64,000 nt of DNA from Aspidapion aeneum (GCA_963576565.1 OY755038.1:15260087-15324086), one strand, 5' to 3'. Numbered from the stretch's first letter, positions 39,401 through 50,815 are shown. A program made the numbers and translations. Notes: generated by a model from the letters alone, not told the origin.

Positions 39401-39621
39401 AATCAGAAATCAATAAAACCAAAAGTATTTAAAAGGAACATAAGGAATATCAGTTTTATTATACTTCCTTTATAAATCACTTTTTGGTTGTATAACACCC
39501 CTTTAGGTAATTGGCAATATAAATTACCTTTATGTAGCCAAATTTATCCTAAAACCCATAACAGCACCCTCTAAATAACCTAGGAACCAAATTAATAAAA
39601 CCTTGAGTGGTAATAATGTTG

Positions 39622-39850
39622 GGCTTCGTTCCATCAGACCGTTCGACAGTCATAAAACCGTCCGAAAAATCCTATTTGCGTTCCATTTGTACTGTTATCG
39701 GACAGTCAGTTTTTCGTTCCATCAAGCTACTTAAACTGGGTTCGGACTCCTCTAAAATACAAGGATTGAAGACAGGTGCATTAGAAATGTTTGCTGTCTC
39801 TCTTTTCTTTGCCTGTGCTTATTATATGTTGCGCTGGAAAAATTGTCGAT
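39622..39850 (+). repeat. Dispersed repeat shared with 3320-3520
   Basis: Matches the 3.3 kb copy. Its end is the insertion point of the SINE at 39851-40240. Confidence 0.8.
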
Positions 39851-40240
39851 TTTTTTTTTCCTGATTTGGTAACCGTGACTCTTTCGCCGACACTAAGGCC
39901 GCCATTTCGGAACGCCTAATTGCACGGGTCATCGGCCACCTTTGGAACCCCAGACAAGGTATTTTTTTTATCCGGTCCTTTTGTCCCTTAGAATGGCCTA
40001 CCGACTGAAGGAGTGTGTAACAAAGTCCGCCTTCACGAGATATCCGACCTCATCCGGCCTGGTTACCGGCGTGAATGAAGGGGTAGGACAATATTACATT
40101 TTACACTCCCCAGGAATCCTATAAATGTCTGCCGCACCCGACCTCGGCAACCGACGGGGATCGAACCCGCCACTGTAGCAAGCGAGATTCCTTAACTCAC
40201 TCGTGTTCAATGCGCGAACGCACTGAGCCACCACGGCTAC
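39851..40240 (-). mobile_element. tRNA-derived SINE, full-length, with 11 bp target duplication
   Basis: On the minus strand the head begins agccgtggtggctcagtgcg, with an A box (TGGCTCAGTGCG) and a B box (GGTTCGATCCCC) ~60 bp downstream: an internal RNA polymerase III promoter from a tRNA. A ~300 bp body follows and ends in a short A run at 39851-39859. AAATTGTCGAT lies on both sides (39840-39850, 40241-40251), as expected for LINE-driven insertion. The head does not close into a clean cloverleaf, so it is not a working tRNA gene. Confidence 0.88.
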
Positions 40241-40739
40241 AAATTGTCGATTATGAAAAGTTAACTTTTCTTCATAACCTTTTTTGATATTTCTTGAAAC
40301 AAGGTTACTTTCCAATTAACTCTTTTTATCAAATCAATTTACTAAACCACCCTGTATATTAATTAATATGGCCCATTTTTTTTTACATGTTCCTAGAAAA
40401 TCAGAATCTTTTTTGTCATTTATACCGTACCGTAACTCAATCTGTGGAAACACTATATGTATGTATCATATGATTAATGTCAATATGGGGTTTGATAGAA
40501 GAGCTGTGATATAAAGATTGGGTGTAAAATTATCAGGCCCAATCAAATGTCCCTCGCTATTAAATAACATTTTTCATCAGTCACGCAAATTTGTCGAAAA
40601 TTTTCCTTCGGAACAATTTCTGGAAATAATTCAGGTACTCGGGAGATTATTAGATTAAAACTTCATCAGCAAAATATTTTTGGGTCAAATGCGCTGTTGC
40701 TTAAATTGGCGGATAACATAATAAGCTGGACGATGCACA

Positions 40740-42590
40740 ACGTTGCCAATACCGGTCGAAATTTCAGAAAATCTGAGGGCACGGCAGTGCCTCGCCAAGT
40801 TCGCGCGCCGTAACCATCTTTTCTTGAAACATTTCAGCCGATATTTAACCTATCTAAAACTCTACTTCGGAATGAGCTATGAATCTCAAACTTTGCACAG
40901 TCGTAGATCTTCATAAGGTTAACAACCCCTCCAAGTTTCATGGCCTCCCAAAGAGTAGTAAAGTATTTACGAAATGTCAAAAAACGTCGAACTTGCCACT
41001 CACTCACTCACTGACTCACTCACGTATAGATTATCAAAATTCTACTGTACTTCAAGACATGCTACAAAGCTAAAATTTGGCAGACTGATTATTATGACCA
41101 AAACCCTGGAAAAAATTTAAAAAACCCCAAAATTCTAATTTACTCCCTTCCCCTATATATGTAAAGTTATGTAAAATTAGCATCGTTCACTTCCAGAAAT
41201 GCTAGAGAGTTGAGCTTTGGCAGACTGATAGGAACTATGATAAAACTATAGGAAAAAATAAAAAAACCCCAAAATTTTAATTTACTCCCCTCCCCTATAC
41301 ATTTAAAGTTATGTAAAAGTAGCATTGCCCACTTCCCGAAATGCTAGAGAGTTGAGCTTTGGCAGACTGATAGGAACTATGATAAAACTATAGCAAAAAA
41401 TTAAAACACCCCAAAATTCTAATTTACTTCTCTCCCCTATAAATTTAAAGTTAAGTAAAAGTAACATTGCCTACTTCCAGATATACTAGAGAGCTGAGCT
41501 TTGGAAGACCGATAGTAACTATGATAAAGTTATAGAAAAAAATTAAAACACCCCGAAATTCTAATTTACTCCCTTCCCCTATAAATGTAAAGTTATGTAA
41601 AAGTAACACTGCCCACTTCCAGAAACGCTAGAGAGCTGAACTTTTTAAGACTGAAAGACAATATGATAAAACTATATGAAAAAATTTAAAAACAACAACC
41701 TTTTAATTTACTTCCCTCTCCTATAAATGTTAAAGTTATATAAAACTAACATTGCCCACTTCCAAAAACGCTAGAGAGCTGAGCATTGGAATGCTGATAG
41801 AAATTATGATAAAACCATGGGAAAAAATTTAAAAAGTCCAATATTTTCATTTACTCTCCTCCCCTATAAATGTAAAGTTATGTAAAAGTAACATTACCCA
41901 CTTCTAGAAACGCTAGAGAGCTGAGCATTGGAAGACTGATAGGAACTATGATAAAACTATAGGACAAAGCTTAAAAACACGACAATTTTAATATATTTCA
42001 CTCCCCTATACATGTAAAGTTATGTAAAAGTAACATTGTGCACTTTCAGAAACGCTAGCTTTGGCAGGCTGATAGGAACTACGATAAAACCATGGAAAAA
42101 AATTAAAAACCTCAAAAATTTAAGTAAGGCATTGCAAAAGTTTTGAACAATATTCTGCATATTTTACTACTTTAAAAATTAAGTATTATCCAATTCCTTT
42201 AAAAAAGAAGTAAAATCATAACAAAAACATTTTATGTAAAAAAAAGCCAAGTACGCGAAAAAGGCATTCCGTAAAAAGAATTGAGATAAAGGTAAAGCCA
42301 AGTTCTCCAATACAAATTTCAAAATGAAAGCTTCCTACTAGTTTGGAAATATTTTTCTAAACTTGGCTATTACGGCTGTAAATGACTCTTAGGCACAGTG
42401 CTAAATTGAACATAAAGAAGTTTGGCTGTAATAGCAAAGTTTAAAAAAAACATTTCCAAACTAGTAAGAACCTTTCATTTTGAAATTTGTATTGGAAAAC
42501 TTGGCTTTACTTTTATCTCAATTCTTTTTACGGAATGCCATTTTCGCGTACTTGGCTTTTTTTACATGAAATGTTTTTGTTATGATTGAT
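40740..42590 (+). repeat. Element with ~142 bp tandem units and terminal palindrome
   Basis: The lead block (40760-41030) includes cacggcagtgcctcgccaag and a (CACT)n-like run. About eight tandem units of ~142 bp follow at 41040-42110; ctttgg ends at 41220, 41362 and 41504. The unit phrase is aaagttatgtaaaagtaaca. A ~370 bp palindrome closes it (42215-42590). No coding potential is seen. Tandem units plus a terminal palindrome resemble some non-autonomous Helitron-like elements, but no CTRR end was verified. Confidence 0.75.
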
Positions 42591-42599
42591 TTTTCTAGC

Positions 42600-43004
42600 C
42601 AAAATAATTTCTAAAACAAAGCTACCTGTTTTTTAGTAAGAACAGTGCTTAGATAATTTTTCGCAGCAAAGTTTTGGTTTTTAACCCATATTATCAATTT
42701 TTTGCTATTTCAGAACCATTAAATTAGATAAACTTAGAGACTGGGGTTGCCACCCGTCTTAGATTTTCACGGACGTATCTCATTTGGGGTCCTTTTTGCC
42801 CGTTTAATTTTCATCCTGCCGAGAACACCTATAATAGCAACCTACTGCATTTACTCCCTTTTTTTCACTAAATTTCAATTTAAAAAAAATAAACAGTAAA
42901 TTAAATTCTGAAGATCATATCAATTGAAGTCTTTGACCTTTTGAAGCTATAACTTTCATAATAAAAATATAGCGGTGCCTTTTAAAAGCTACATTTACTT
43001 AGAG
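42600..43004. other. Intron 3 DNA, no feature seen
   Basis: AT-rich, no repeat or gene recognised. Confidence 0.5.
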
Positions 43005-43038
43005 TCCCTGTATGTTGACATATTTGGATATATTAAAT

Positions 43039-43648
43039 CAAGGCCAACACAAAAATAGAGGCCACGACCCTGAAAAAATCAGCTGTTCTCCCGGGGCTGA
43101 ATTTTACATTGGGTCTTATGGGAGGTCAGACGTTTTTTTATGATATTTTCAAAATGGCACTACAGATTTCCGCAAAATTTCAGTGAAATATTCTCAGACA
43201 CCATCCCGATATTCCACCAAAGGTTTGTAAGGAAGCAACATGATTAAAAGGTTAAAATCTTCAAGATTTGGCATTCCTTATTTTGAATTCAAATTACCCG
43301 CCATGTACCACATGCCAACTGTTATATTTGACATGTATTTGACTTTGTCATATGTGATTGTCACATTCGCTTCTGCTTTAAACTTAATTTTTGTGTGAGC
43401 TAATGAAGCGGCTATGAAAAATTAGGGCTTACTATACATTAAAAAAAAATTGTTCTGCCAGAATAAAGTAAAAACAATCTCAAAAACGGCTTTATTTAAC
43501 AAAAAATCAAATATCCATGAACCGTCATTCCAACTTCAATATTTTAATGACAATCAGCTGTGTCGTAACGTGACCATAAAAAAAAATCAGCCCCGGATGT
43601 GACGTCAACAAAGTGGAGGATCGTGGCCCGTCCATTTTGATAGCCCTG
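43039..43648 (+). mobile_element. CAAGGCC/CAGGGCT MITE, copy 3 (7 bp duplication ATTAAAT)
   Basis: 610 bp with ATTAAAT on both sides (43032-43038, 43649-43655). It sits in the centre of a small palindrome (tgttgacatatttggatata and its reverse), which is also found uninterrupted near 38780-38825, so the empty site is visible in the same window. Confidence 0.88.
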
Positions 43649-44174
43649 ATTAAATATATCCAAATATGTCAACATACAGGGACTCTACATTTACTTACAT
43701 ACCTCTTTTATTGAAAGCTACGAGTCGTCACGGATTTAGCCATTTCTAATCGCGTAGCATGTCAGTGTTCATGCTGATCTTAGCACATGCTTATTGCAAC
43801 GTTGTAGGTTATGTTTACTAAAAATAATAAATATTTTTGGAAGATTGTGTAATATTTTTGATTAAAAATGGAAAACTTACTGTCGAATAATACAAATGAA
43901 CAATTCTTGTTACATTGTGCATGCAATTATAAGCCATTTTATGACAAGTGACAAGATAAATGTAAACAATGGAATTGCGCAGGTCTGGTACGCAGCACGG
44001 GTGGCTCCACGGTCTGAAAAGCTTGTGGCTTGCAAACACGTCAGATCATGTTGGTATGCGTGCTGTTATTAAAAATGGTTACATTGATTGCGTGCTGCTG
44101 GGGTTCAACTCCAACAACAAACACGATTAGAAATGTAGCTACTATTTTATTAATATTTAATATTAAAGAATTAT

Positions 44175-44435
44175 TGGAATAAAGCCAGGCTATAATAGTG
44201 CCAGACAGTATTCTGAGAATTTCACATTGAAAACTGACAGTTGATCCTTCAAAATTGACCTACCAAAGTTGAATTTAAAACTAAGTAATTTCTTTTCCGT
44301 TAATAAAGGAAGGTGGTATTTATTCCGGTTCATATATCATACAAAGGCTATATATTAAAGATCACAGCTGATATATTACAATTTGAAGGTGTCAAAATAC
44401 TGCCTGGCATTATTATAGCCTGGCTTTACTTCCTT
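44175..44435. mobile_element. Palindromic MITE, AAAGCCAGGC type, copy 1
   Basis: aataaagccaggctataata is mirrored at 44406-44428 (attatagcctggctttac). The interior includes actgacagttgatccttcaa. It is related to 56236-56515. Confidence 0.8.
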
Positions 44436-44846
44436 AGTTCTCTATTAATCGTTTTAAAAGTCGTTTATTTTTTTTGCGTCCTGATTTGTTATTTTATGTT
44501 CTAAAAATTCAAAAACAAAATATGGCAACCTTACATAAGTTGCATAAGTCAATTAACTTTAATTAAAAGTGTTCCTAATTTGGTTAAAGATGTATCTGTC
44601 GATTGTTTATGTTTCAGAGCCATCTTACAAATAGCTGGTTGGCCAAAATCGAGATATTACGAAACTTTGCCAAGTATTTAGCAGCCGCTGCCTAGTAAAA
44701 TATCGGTTTATGTTTTATTCAGGAATGTGCATTAAGGGTGTTGTTCATGATCTACTGCTATTTCCAATCCTTAAAAATGAATCAAATGATAGGTACTATG
44801 CGAATTGGAATAATTATGTTCGTTTCTTCATTCCAATAAAAAATTC

Positions 44847-45257
44847 TATTCGGCCCCTTCAGAGAACCCCCACTCCTACCACCCTAAGCCCCGCCCACTT
44901 TCCTCCCTTCGTCTCCGCGGAAGGCGTGGCCACGCTCACTTCCCCCTCCTTCTCACCACCGGAGGCGTGGTCTTTTCCTCCTCAACCCCCAAAGGCGGCA
45001 GCTATTTTGGCTCCTCTCCCTTCAGGCAACCTCGCTTCCTATTGGTCGACCCCCCAAAATGGAGGTCGCCCACTTCGCCTATCATTGGGTAGACGCCATC
45101 TTTTTTTCAACTCCGGTGGGAGGGGAGGGGATAACCACGCCTTCGGGGTGATAGGGGGAAAAGTAGAAATGGGCGTGGTCACGTTTCAATGAAGAGGGAG
45201 GGGGAATTGAGCGAGGCTTGGGTGGTAGGAGTGGGGGAGTTCTGAAGGAGCCGAATA
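44847..45257. mobile_element. GC-rich foldback element
   Basis: tattcggccccttcagagaa pairs with the reverse of 45238-45257. The arms continue through ccccactcctaccaccc. The interior is C/G-rich (agccccgcccact, ggcgtggtc in inverted pairs). Its base composition differs sharply from the rest of the window. The open frames through it on both strands are composition artefacts. Confidence 0.8.
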
Positions 45258-45259
45258 AA

Positions 45260-46760
45260 CTACTCATCATTTATTGTAACATGCTCAGGCTCAGTTCATA
45301 AATCTTTAATAATCTAAGAAAAGACTTAAAGATCCTAAAAATATTCATAAAAATTTTTTTATTCTTTTTTGGGCAAAACAAATTTAGTTACAAAATTTAA
45401 TAAAAATAGAATTTTTATTTAAAAATTTCGAATTGTTATTGATATGGTGAGTCTTGGCTCTGATAATGTACCTCTGCCTTAATGTTTGGCCAGTAATTAA
45501 ATCGCTAAATATCCAGAATAAATTTGTCTATTTAATCTGTTTATGTTCCTGAATCTCTTGGAGATTCCATTAAGCAAATTGATCAATACATTGGAGCAAA
45601 GTGGAGATTCGCCTAAAGTACTTAATTAACTAAGCGCTGTGGAGAGGGCCGGCTCTTTATTGTTGCCAGTTCTACTTGTTAGTATGAAAAATTTTCGGAA
45701 AAAATGTTGCGAAATTCAAAAGTTTTGGTTGGTTTCAAAAGATTGGCCGGGCAGTGGGAAACTTTTACGGACTTGGTTCGTTCGCATTTGATATAGTTAT
45801 TTTGTTTGGGAGGGGACTAATTTTGAGCTTGAAGAGATTGTTAAGCCCCCCCCCCCCCCATAGTTGCTTCCCTGTCAATTGCACCTCGACACTATAAAAA
45901 TTATTGTGTATATGTCCCAAAGGTTTACTTGAGTATCTCCATTCCGCTATACCTAACCTTCAAATATAACTATAATAAGTAGATGAAAAAACCCTTCAGA
46001 AATGAATTGGGCCACCATCTTGCAATACATATAAATCCAGCTGTTTTGACAGTTTCATGCAGTGGCGTACGTTGTTATTTTATTTTTTGGAATAAAAATA
46101 TGCTTTCATTACAATTAGTCATTCTTCTGTTGGGTCTTAACTTATATAGCTAGTAAAATAAACAGTGCGTTTTTAAAAAGCGTTTTTTAAAAAAATGATT
46201 TTTACTATAGTGTGTGTTAAAAAAAAATGGTTATATACTTAAAAGCTTTATGGATATTATTCATAGACGCCGGCCCCGTGACTTGATTTTTATCCTATAA
46301 TTGTAAACGAACACGTAGAACTGGCAACATATTACAGAACGCAATCTAGCATCATCAAGAAAAGACGTACGTTGGCTGCAATTAACTCCAACATGGCTGC
46401 CCGCATTTAGCGATCTTTTTTTATTAATAGTTATAATGCATATTCTTGTTACAGTTATAGTTCTTTTTTAATTCGTTATTAAATAAATGTAAGCGCTGGA
46501 GATGAGGCCAAGATTAGTGAAAAAGTTATGCACATAATTTTGTCAAATAAAAATTTTATTTTAAAGTTTTATAGAAAAGTCAAGGAGAAATTTTGCATCA
46601 CATTGGTTTATTGTAAAGATGTTTTGAAAGTTCTTGACCTTCCATCGGAAACAGATTAAAACGCTTTTGATGTTTTATTTTTACAAGGAATATAGTTATA
46701 AATTTAACTATAAAGTAATATTTTCATGGAAATTAAAAACAATTTGCTACATTCACGATA
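45260..46760. other. Intron 3 DNA, no gene recognised
   Basis: AT-rich, with a poly-C run at 45847-45859 and one cagtggcgtacg element-end phrase at 46070. No frame with a domain. Confidence 0.5.
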
Positions 46761-46766
46761 CACCAA

Positions 46767-46911
46767 TACCCTGTTTCCACCAATCAATGCATGCCCACCC
46801 CGATTCAAAAAACGCATCACGTGATTGACCATGGATTTGCACCGGTTTTAAATGCAGCGTCACCTGATGCGTTTTTTGAATCAGGGTGGGCATGCATTGG
46901 TGGAAACTGGG
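46767..46911. mobile_element. ~145 bp palindromic MITE
   Basis: ccctgtttccaccaatcaat, gcatgcccacc and attcaaaaaacgcatca are mirrored on the right (tgatgcgttttttgaatcag, ggtgggcatgcattggtgga). The centre is a ~30 bp loop. Confidence 0.82.
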
Positions 46912-47450
46912 TGTAAGTCACGGTATGCCAGCGCGCATCCATATATACTGGGGATGAGGTTTGTCACTTCTCGTGTTTCGTGACGTCAAGTAAATTATAA
47001 AATAGCGAGATTGGCATTCAGCTAATGTTACAAGCTTCACTCGATTGGCCGCCGTTTCTAATATAAAATTACAAAATTTTATTAAGTTTGTTATAAGATG
47101 GCGACACCATTTTAATTTATTCAAAAAAGACACAATTTTTATTGTTTCCCAATATTTTGAAAACTTATAGATAGACTAGTACAGAATCCGATTTGGCTCG
47201 GAATAGCGCCACGTTTTTCTTATTTAAATAAAATTGTAGAATGTCTTATACTATACCGTTTGAGAAATCAATGTAATACTCCAGATTGTTATTTTTATCT
47301 GGGCACAAGGTACAAAAGGCTTTTTGACTTTAAATTTTTTCTTCTTGCGTTTTCGTACACTTTTTATTTTTTGTCTTTTGATTTTTTAAAAGTATCTATA
47401 GGCTCACGCTAACATAATGTTACTTTAACCTAAATTTTTTATTATTTCAG

Positions 47451-47538
47451 ATAGCGGAAAAAATCGAACCCCATTCGTGTCGACATGGTACCAAAAAAAG
47501 CAATTTAGAAAAAAATCAAAACCAAAAATGCATTCCTT
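47451..47538 (+). CDS. PTP exon 4 (phosphotyrosine-loop region)
   Basis: The acceptor is attatttcag and the donor is gtaagt at 47539. It holds 29 codons in phase 0 plus one base. Residues 112-140 contain HSCRHGTKKSNLEKNQNQKC. By position, the KNQN at 132-135 corresponds to the family motif KNRY of the phosphotyrosine-recognition loop. The usual Arg and Tyr are Gln and Asn here, and the Asp two residues after the Tyr is Lys. In family terms these residues contact substrate, so either the domain is divergent or pseudophosphatase-like, or this corresponds to a second (D2-like) domain. The intron to exon 5 is only 167 bp, which strengthens the link between the two. Confidence 0.8.
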
Positions 47539-47705
47539 GTAAGTATAAAGTTATAACTAAAATTATTCACGTTTCGACTGAATTTTTAAACAATTATTTA
47601 AAAAAATTGAATAGTTTGTTCATTTTTGACCTATAACGGATAATAAACTCACATTATTCAAATGCACAGAGGGCTGTTATTTAAAAAGTTTTTATTTTTT
47701 TTCAG

Positions 47706-47782
47706 ATGATTACAATAGGGTAGTTTTAGATACAATAGATGGTGAGCACGACACCGACTATGTCAATGCTTCGTATGTAGAT
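47706..47782 (+). CDS. PTP exon 5 (YDxNRVxL and DYVNASYVD motifs)
   Basis: The acceptor is ttttttcag (AG at 47704-47705) and the donor is gtaagt at 47783. The first two bases complete Tyr141, then 25 codons run to the donor in phase 0. The peptide has YDYNRVVLD and DYVNASYVD (residues 158-166), which match the classical PTP motifs P-[YF]-D-x-x-R-[VI]-x-L and DYINA-[SN]-[YF]-[IV]-D. This is the clearest proof that the gene is a protein tyrosine phosphatase. The expected next motif (IATQGP-type) is not found downstream here. The interval from 47783 to the window end is therefore probably intron 5, and it contains a P-like transposon. Confidence 0.85.
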
Positions 47783-48269
47783 GTAAGTACAACTTTTTTA
47801 TTTATATTTTTTTAAAAATGGTTAGGGAAAAGGCAGGCAAACGAGATTGATGCCTTAAACAGGATACTCTTTTTTTTAAATACCACTCGCCTTAGCTATA
47901 AACAATGCGTATATGACCCATATAGAGTGGCAACCGGCGAGCCTTGCAACATTGAGGGGCAGATGGCGCTGATATAAATTCGTCTAGTACGCAATATTCA
48001 GAAACAACTAGTACGATTTAGTTGCGTGTACGAGTTCCGAGGTTTGCCTAACATCGCAGCCCACGACAAAGAGCGGCCCGGTCGAGGAAATATCACGTGA
48101 CCGTAGGAGGGTCACAAAAGAACGCCTCCCGGCCAGCTGTCATTATAAAACATGTGTGTTTTCAGTTTTGGTATGTTTGTTTACGTCGATCCTTTTTAAA
48201 TTCGGGCATGAATTTTATGTGAATTTTATCAAAGTTATTAAAATAACGCAGCCCACGAAAAAGACAACA

Positions 48270-48494
48270 ATGCCGGGAACGTGTAGTGTTGCTGGTGGTC
48301 GATCCAACTATAAAACTGAAACCGAATATGTGTCAACTTTTAATTTGCCAGCGGATAAACAAATGCATAAAATTTGGTTGCGAAAAATTCCTAATGATTT
48401 AAGTATCTTAAAACGTCCACAAGTTTGCATCAAACATTTTCCTAACGAGCAGGTTATTTGGTTTGATAAGTGTTTTGTAAATGGAGAGTGTTGA
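48270..48494 (+). pseudogene. THAP DNA-binding domain of P-like transposase
   Basis: The frame runs from ATG at 48270 to TGA at 48492-48494 (74 codons). It opens MPGTCSVAGGRSNY and has FNLP, KIWLRKIP and the closing VCIKHF, the THAP order (C2CH zinc site, conserved Pro and Trp). The second zinc Cys, normally after V-x-G, is Gly10 here. The site would lack one ligand, which fits a dead copy. The stop directly after the domain cuts it off from the catalytic part. Confidence 0.8.
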
Positions 48495-48775
48495 AAATGT
48501 TCCAAAATACCTAAGTAGACAACCAACGACTGGAAACTGCAATACAAGAAAGGCTTGAAACACTTTGAGCTCATAAGAAATCAAAAGTTTTATCAAATAT
48601 TGAGGACATTTCAAAATTTTATTGTTCTAATACTAAAATAAACAAAAATTGGATTTTTACCCAAGAACGTGATACACTCTGCCTGCGCCTGATGACATTT
48701 TTGAACAACAATCCATCACTGTTAGCATCTCTAGTTGTTGAGGGAAAACTGTAATTTTTTGTAAATGTTAACAAT

Positions 48776-49262
48776 GTGTCCATACCAAAAAACAAACTGC
48801 CAAAAAAAGTTGGCGTTTTATTTTTGGACAGCACCGATACACTTGAAGAGCTAATGCAGTTTATTGAAGTGAAAGTTGCAAACGGGAAAGAAGTGGTAAA
48901 AGATAAGATTGATCAAGTAATAGTGAGCGTCAAAAATGTGTTCAATTGTCATTTCTTATTGAACAATTAGGTCTCTTGAAAAGGTCACCTGAGAATCGAA
49001 GATATTGTGGATACACTTTAATGTTGGCTTCATCTTTGTTTATCCAGTCATATAGTGCATACATGCCAATTTACAAAACTAAGGTAATATGTCTTCTGCA
49101 CCCTCGCAATATTAAAAAACTGATTTGTAAAATATCGCTAACAGATAGTAAGCTCTCCGGTAGTGTGCAATATTTAAAAAGTAAGATACAGCTTTGAAAA
49201 GAACATGAGTTGGTAGTTAACTTACACATTGATGAAATATATATTAAACTTTGTGCAGGGTA
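48776..49262 (+). pseudogene. P-like transposase core remnants
   Basis: Shifting + frames give QFIEVKVANGKEVVKDKIDQ, then QLGLLKRSPENRRYCGYTLM, LASSLFIQSYSAYMPIYKTK, CLLHPRNIKKL, SVQYLKSKIQ, and finally ELVVNLHIDEIYIKL. The last holds the first catalytic Asp of P-family transposases (DEI/DEM context). At least one frameshift (near 48950) and one stop (near 49196) are present. The insertion domain and remaining catalytic part appear to be missing. Confidence 0.7.
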
Positions 49263-50171
49263 ATTTTTCAAAAAATTATTGATGACCAATACATTCAGTT
49301 TATTGAACTTTAAAACCATCTTACTTATTCACAAAATCACTTGTTTCTTTTTAATAAATTATTGTAAAATGTTTTATATTAAAAAATTTTCTTTAGATAA
49401 CTCTAGCGAGTGTAGAAAAAAACTATTGTCAAATTTTGAAAAAAAATAGTTTAAGGGCATGTAAAGTTTTTTTAAATAATTTTATTAAAAAGCATAATGA
49501 TTTAGTGTGTAATAAATCTTTGAATAATAACCCAGACAAAGATGATGACACTCAAAGAAAAATTAAAAAAATTAAAGTATAGGTTTGTTATGTCCAATTT
49601 TAAAAGACTTGTATAGATTTGAAGTAACTAACGTATATTATGTACCTAATATACCTGAAGATATAAGAGTGCAAATTTTATATAATTTTTTATTTTATAG
49701 ATTCAGTTCTGTTATCTAAGTATAATAAAAACATACATCAGCAAAATATTTTTTCCAATTTTTGCCTATATGAGAACAAAAAATTTTTGTCAATTTATTT
49801 AAATTGTGTAAAAACCGATAATATATTAAGCAATACAATAAGAATCCTGGAACTCCTAAGATCACGTGACCGCTGACTTGCTTATAACGCGTCATGGCCG
49901 GTCTTTATCGTTGGCTGCGGCCTATCATATAAATGCCATTAGATCATAGTAGTTTTCTCTGAATATTGCGTACTAGACGATTTTATTTCAGCGTCAGCGA
50001 TGATTAAGATTTTGTCCAGTTTTCAGAAAAGACGTTATGCAAAACTTCAATTCAGTTTTTGTCCGATTATTATTTTTTTTTACGGTTATGCGCACTCGGA
50101 AGGAGATCTCTATCACGCTCGAGAAGCGGCAAGTGCGCGGAAATGTAGGTGTATGCTGGTTTTGAAACGGT

Positions 50172-50815
50172 TCAGGTTGTAATCTGCAGGGAAAAACTGT
50201 CCATTCCACAGCGAGCAGGGAGTCCATTCCAGAGCGATGCTGTTCTCCAGAGATATGAATTCTGATATAATGAAGTTCTTGGTGCCTCTATTTTGACAGT
50301 AAATTGATGGTTAACGTCTGTTTGACGTGTTCGCCTAGTAGGTGCTACTCCCGCGGGGATTATTCTTGCCAGCTCTTCAGAGCATTTTCTGTGATAATAC
50401 CTGTAGAAGAGAGATAGATCGAGACTATCCAAGCTACGGGTAAGTGCGCGGTCATTGATCAGCTTGATAGCTCGTCTTTGCACGGTGTTCAAAAGCATTA
50501 AGGTATGTTTGGATGCCGCACTCCATATATGCGAGCAGTACTCCATAGTTGGTCGAATCTGGGCTTTGTAGAGTGTCAGCAGTTGGCTTGGTGTATACAG
50601 ATGTCTGGTACGAAAAAGCACCTCAAGCTTTTGGGACGCCCTTTTAGCTATATCTGCCACGTGACTGTGCCAAGACATGTTGGTGTCTGCAGTGACTCCT
50701 AAGATGTTTAACTGGCTCTGCAATGTGACAGCACTTCCAGATAGCATGATGTTTGGCTCACCGGTGCTGGTTACCAATTCCTTTTTGGATGCGTACGATT
50801 TTGCTCATGTCATGT
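50172..50815 (-). mobile_element. LINE ORF2 C-terminal fragment
   Basis: The minus-strand frame is open for about 200 codons: LNILGVTADTNMSWHSHVAD, then LEVLFRTRHLYTPSQLLTLY, RPTMEYCSHIWSAAS, LNTVQRRAIKLIND, and SLYQNSYLWRTASLWNGLP near the end. This is the thumb and C-terminal region of a Jockey/CR1-like reverse transcriptase. A frameshift near 50172 leads on to RFKTSIHLHF-like residues in another frame. It is 5'-truncated, with few mutations, so it is younger than the other LINE pieces. Confidence 0.82.

Larger units (their letters stand above)
47967..49993 (+). mobile_element. P-like (THAP) DNA transposon, decayed and internally deleted
   Basis: ~36 bp terminal inverted repeats: cgctgatataaattcgtcta...gcaatattcag at the left, the reverse of ...ctgaatattgcgtactagac...tcagcg at the right. 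The similarity resumes further in (gcagcccacgacaaagagcg against gcagccaacgataaagaccg in reverse, and tcacgtgacc), so the inverted region is ~130 bp with gaps. Inside are a THAP-type domain (48270-48494) and P-transposase-like core remnants (48776-49260), plus a short Lys-rich tail (to about 49580). No clear target duplication was found. It sits in the PTP intron after exon 5. Confidence 0.82.

Noticed and set aside
40150..40240. tRNA gene on the minus strand
   Set aside because: A and B boxes are present, but the arms do not pair well and it continues into a SINE body with an A-tail and target duplication.
44710..45192. 160-codon frame through the GC-rich foldback
   Set aside because: Pro/Ser-rich composition follows from the C-rich arms; the opposite strand has a similar frame.
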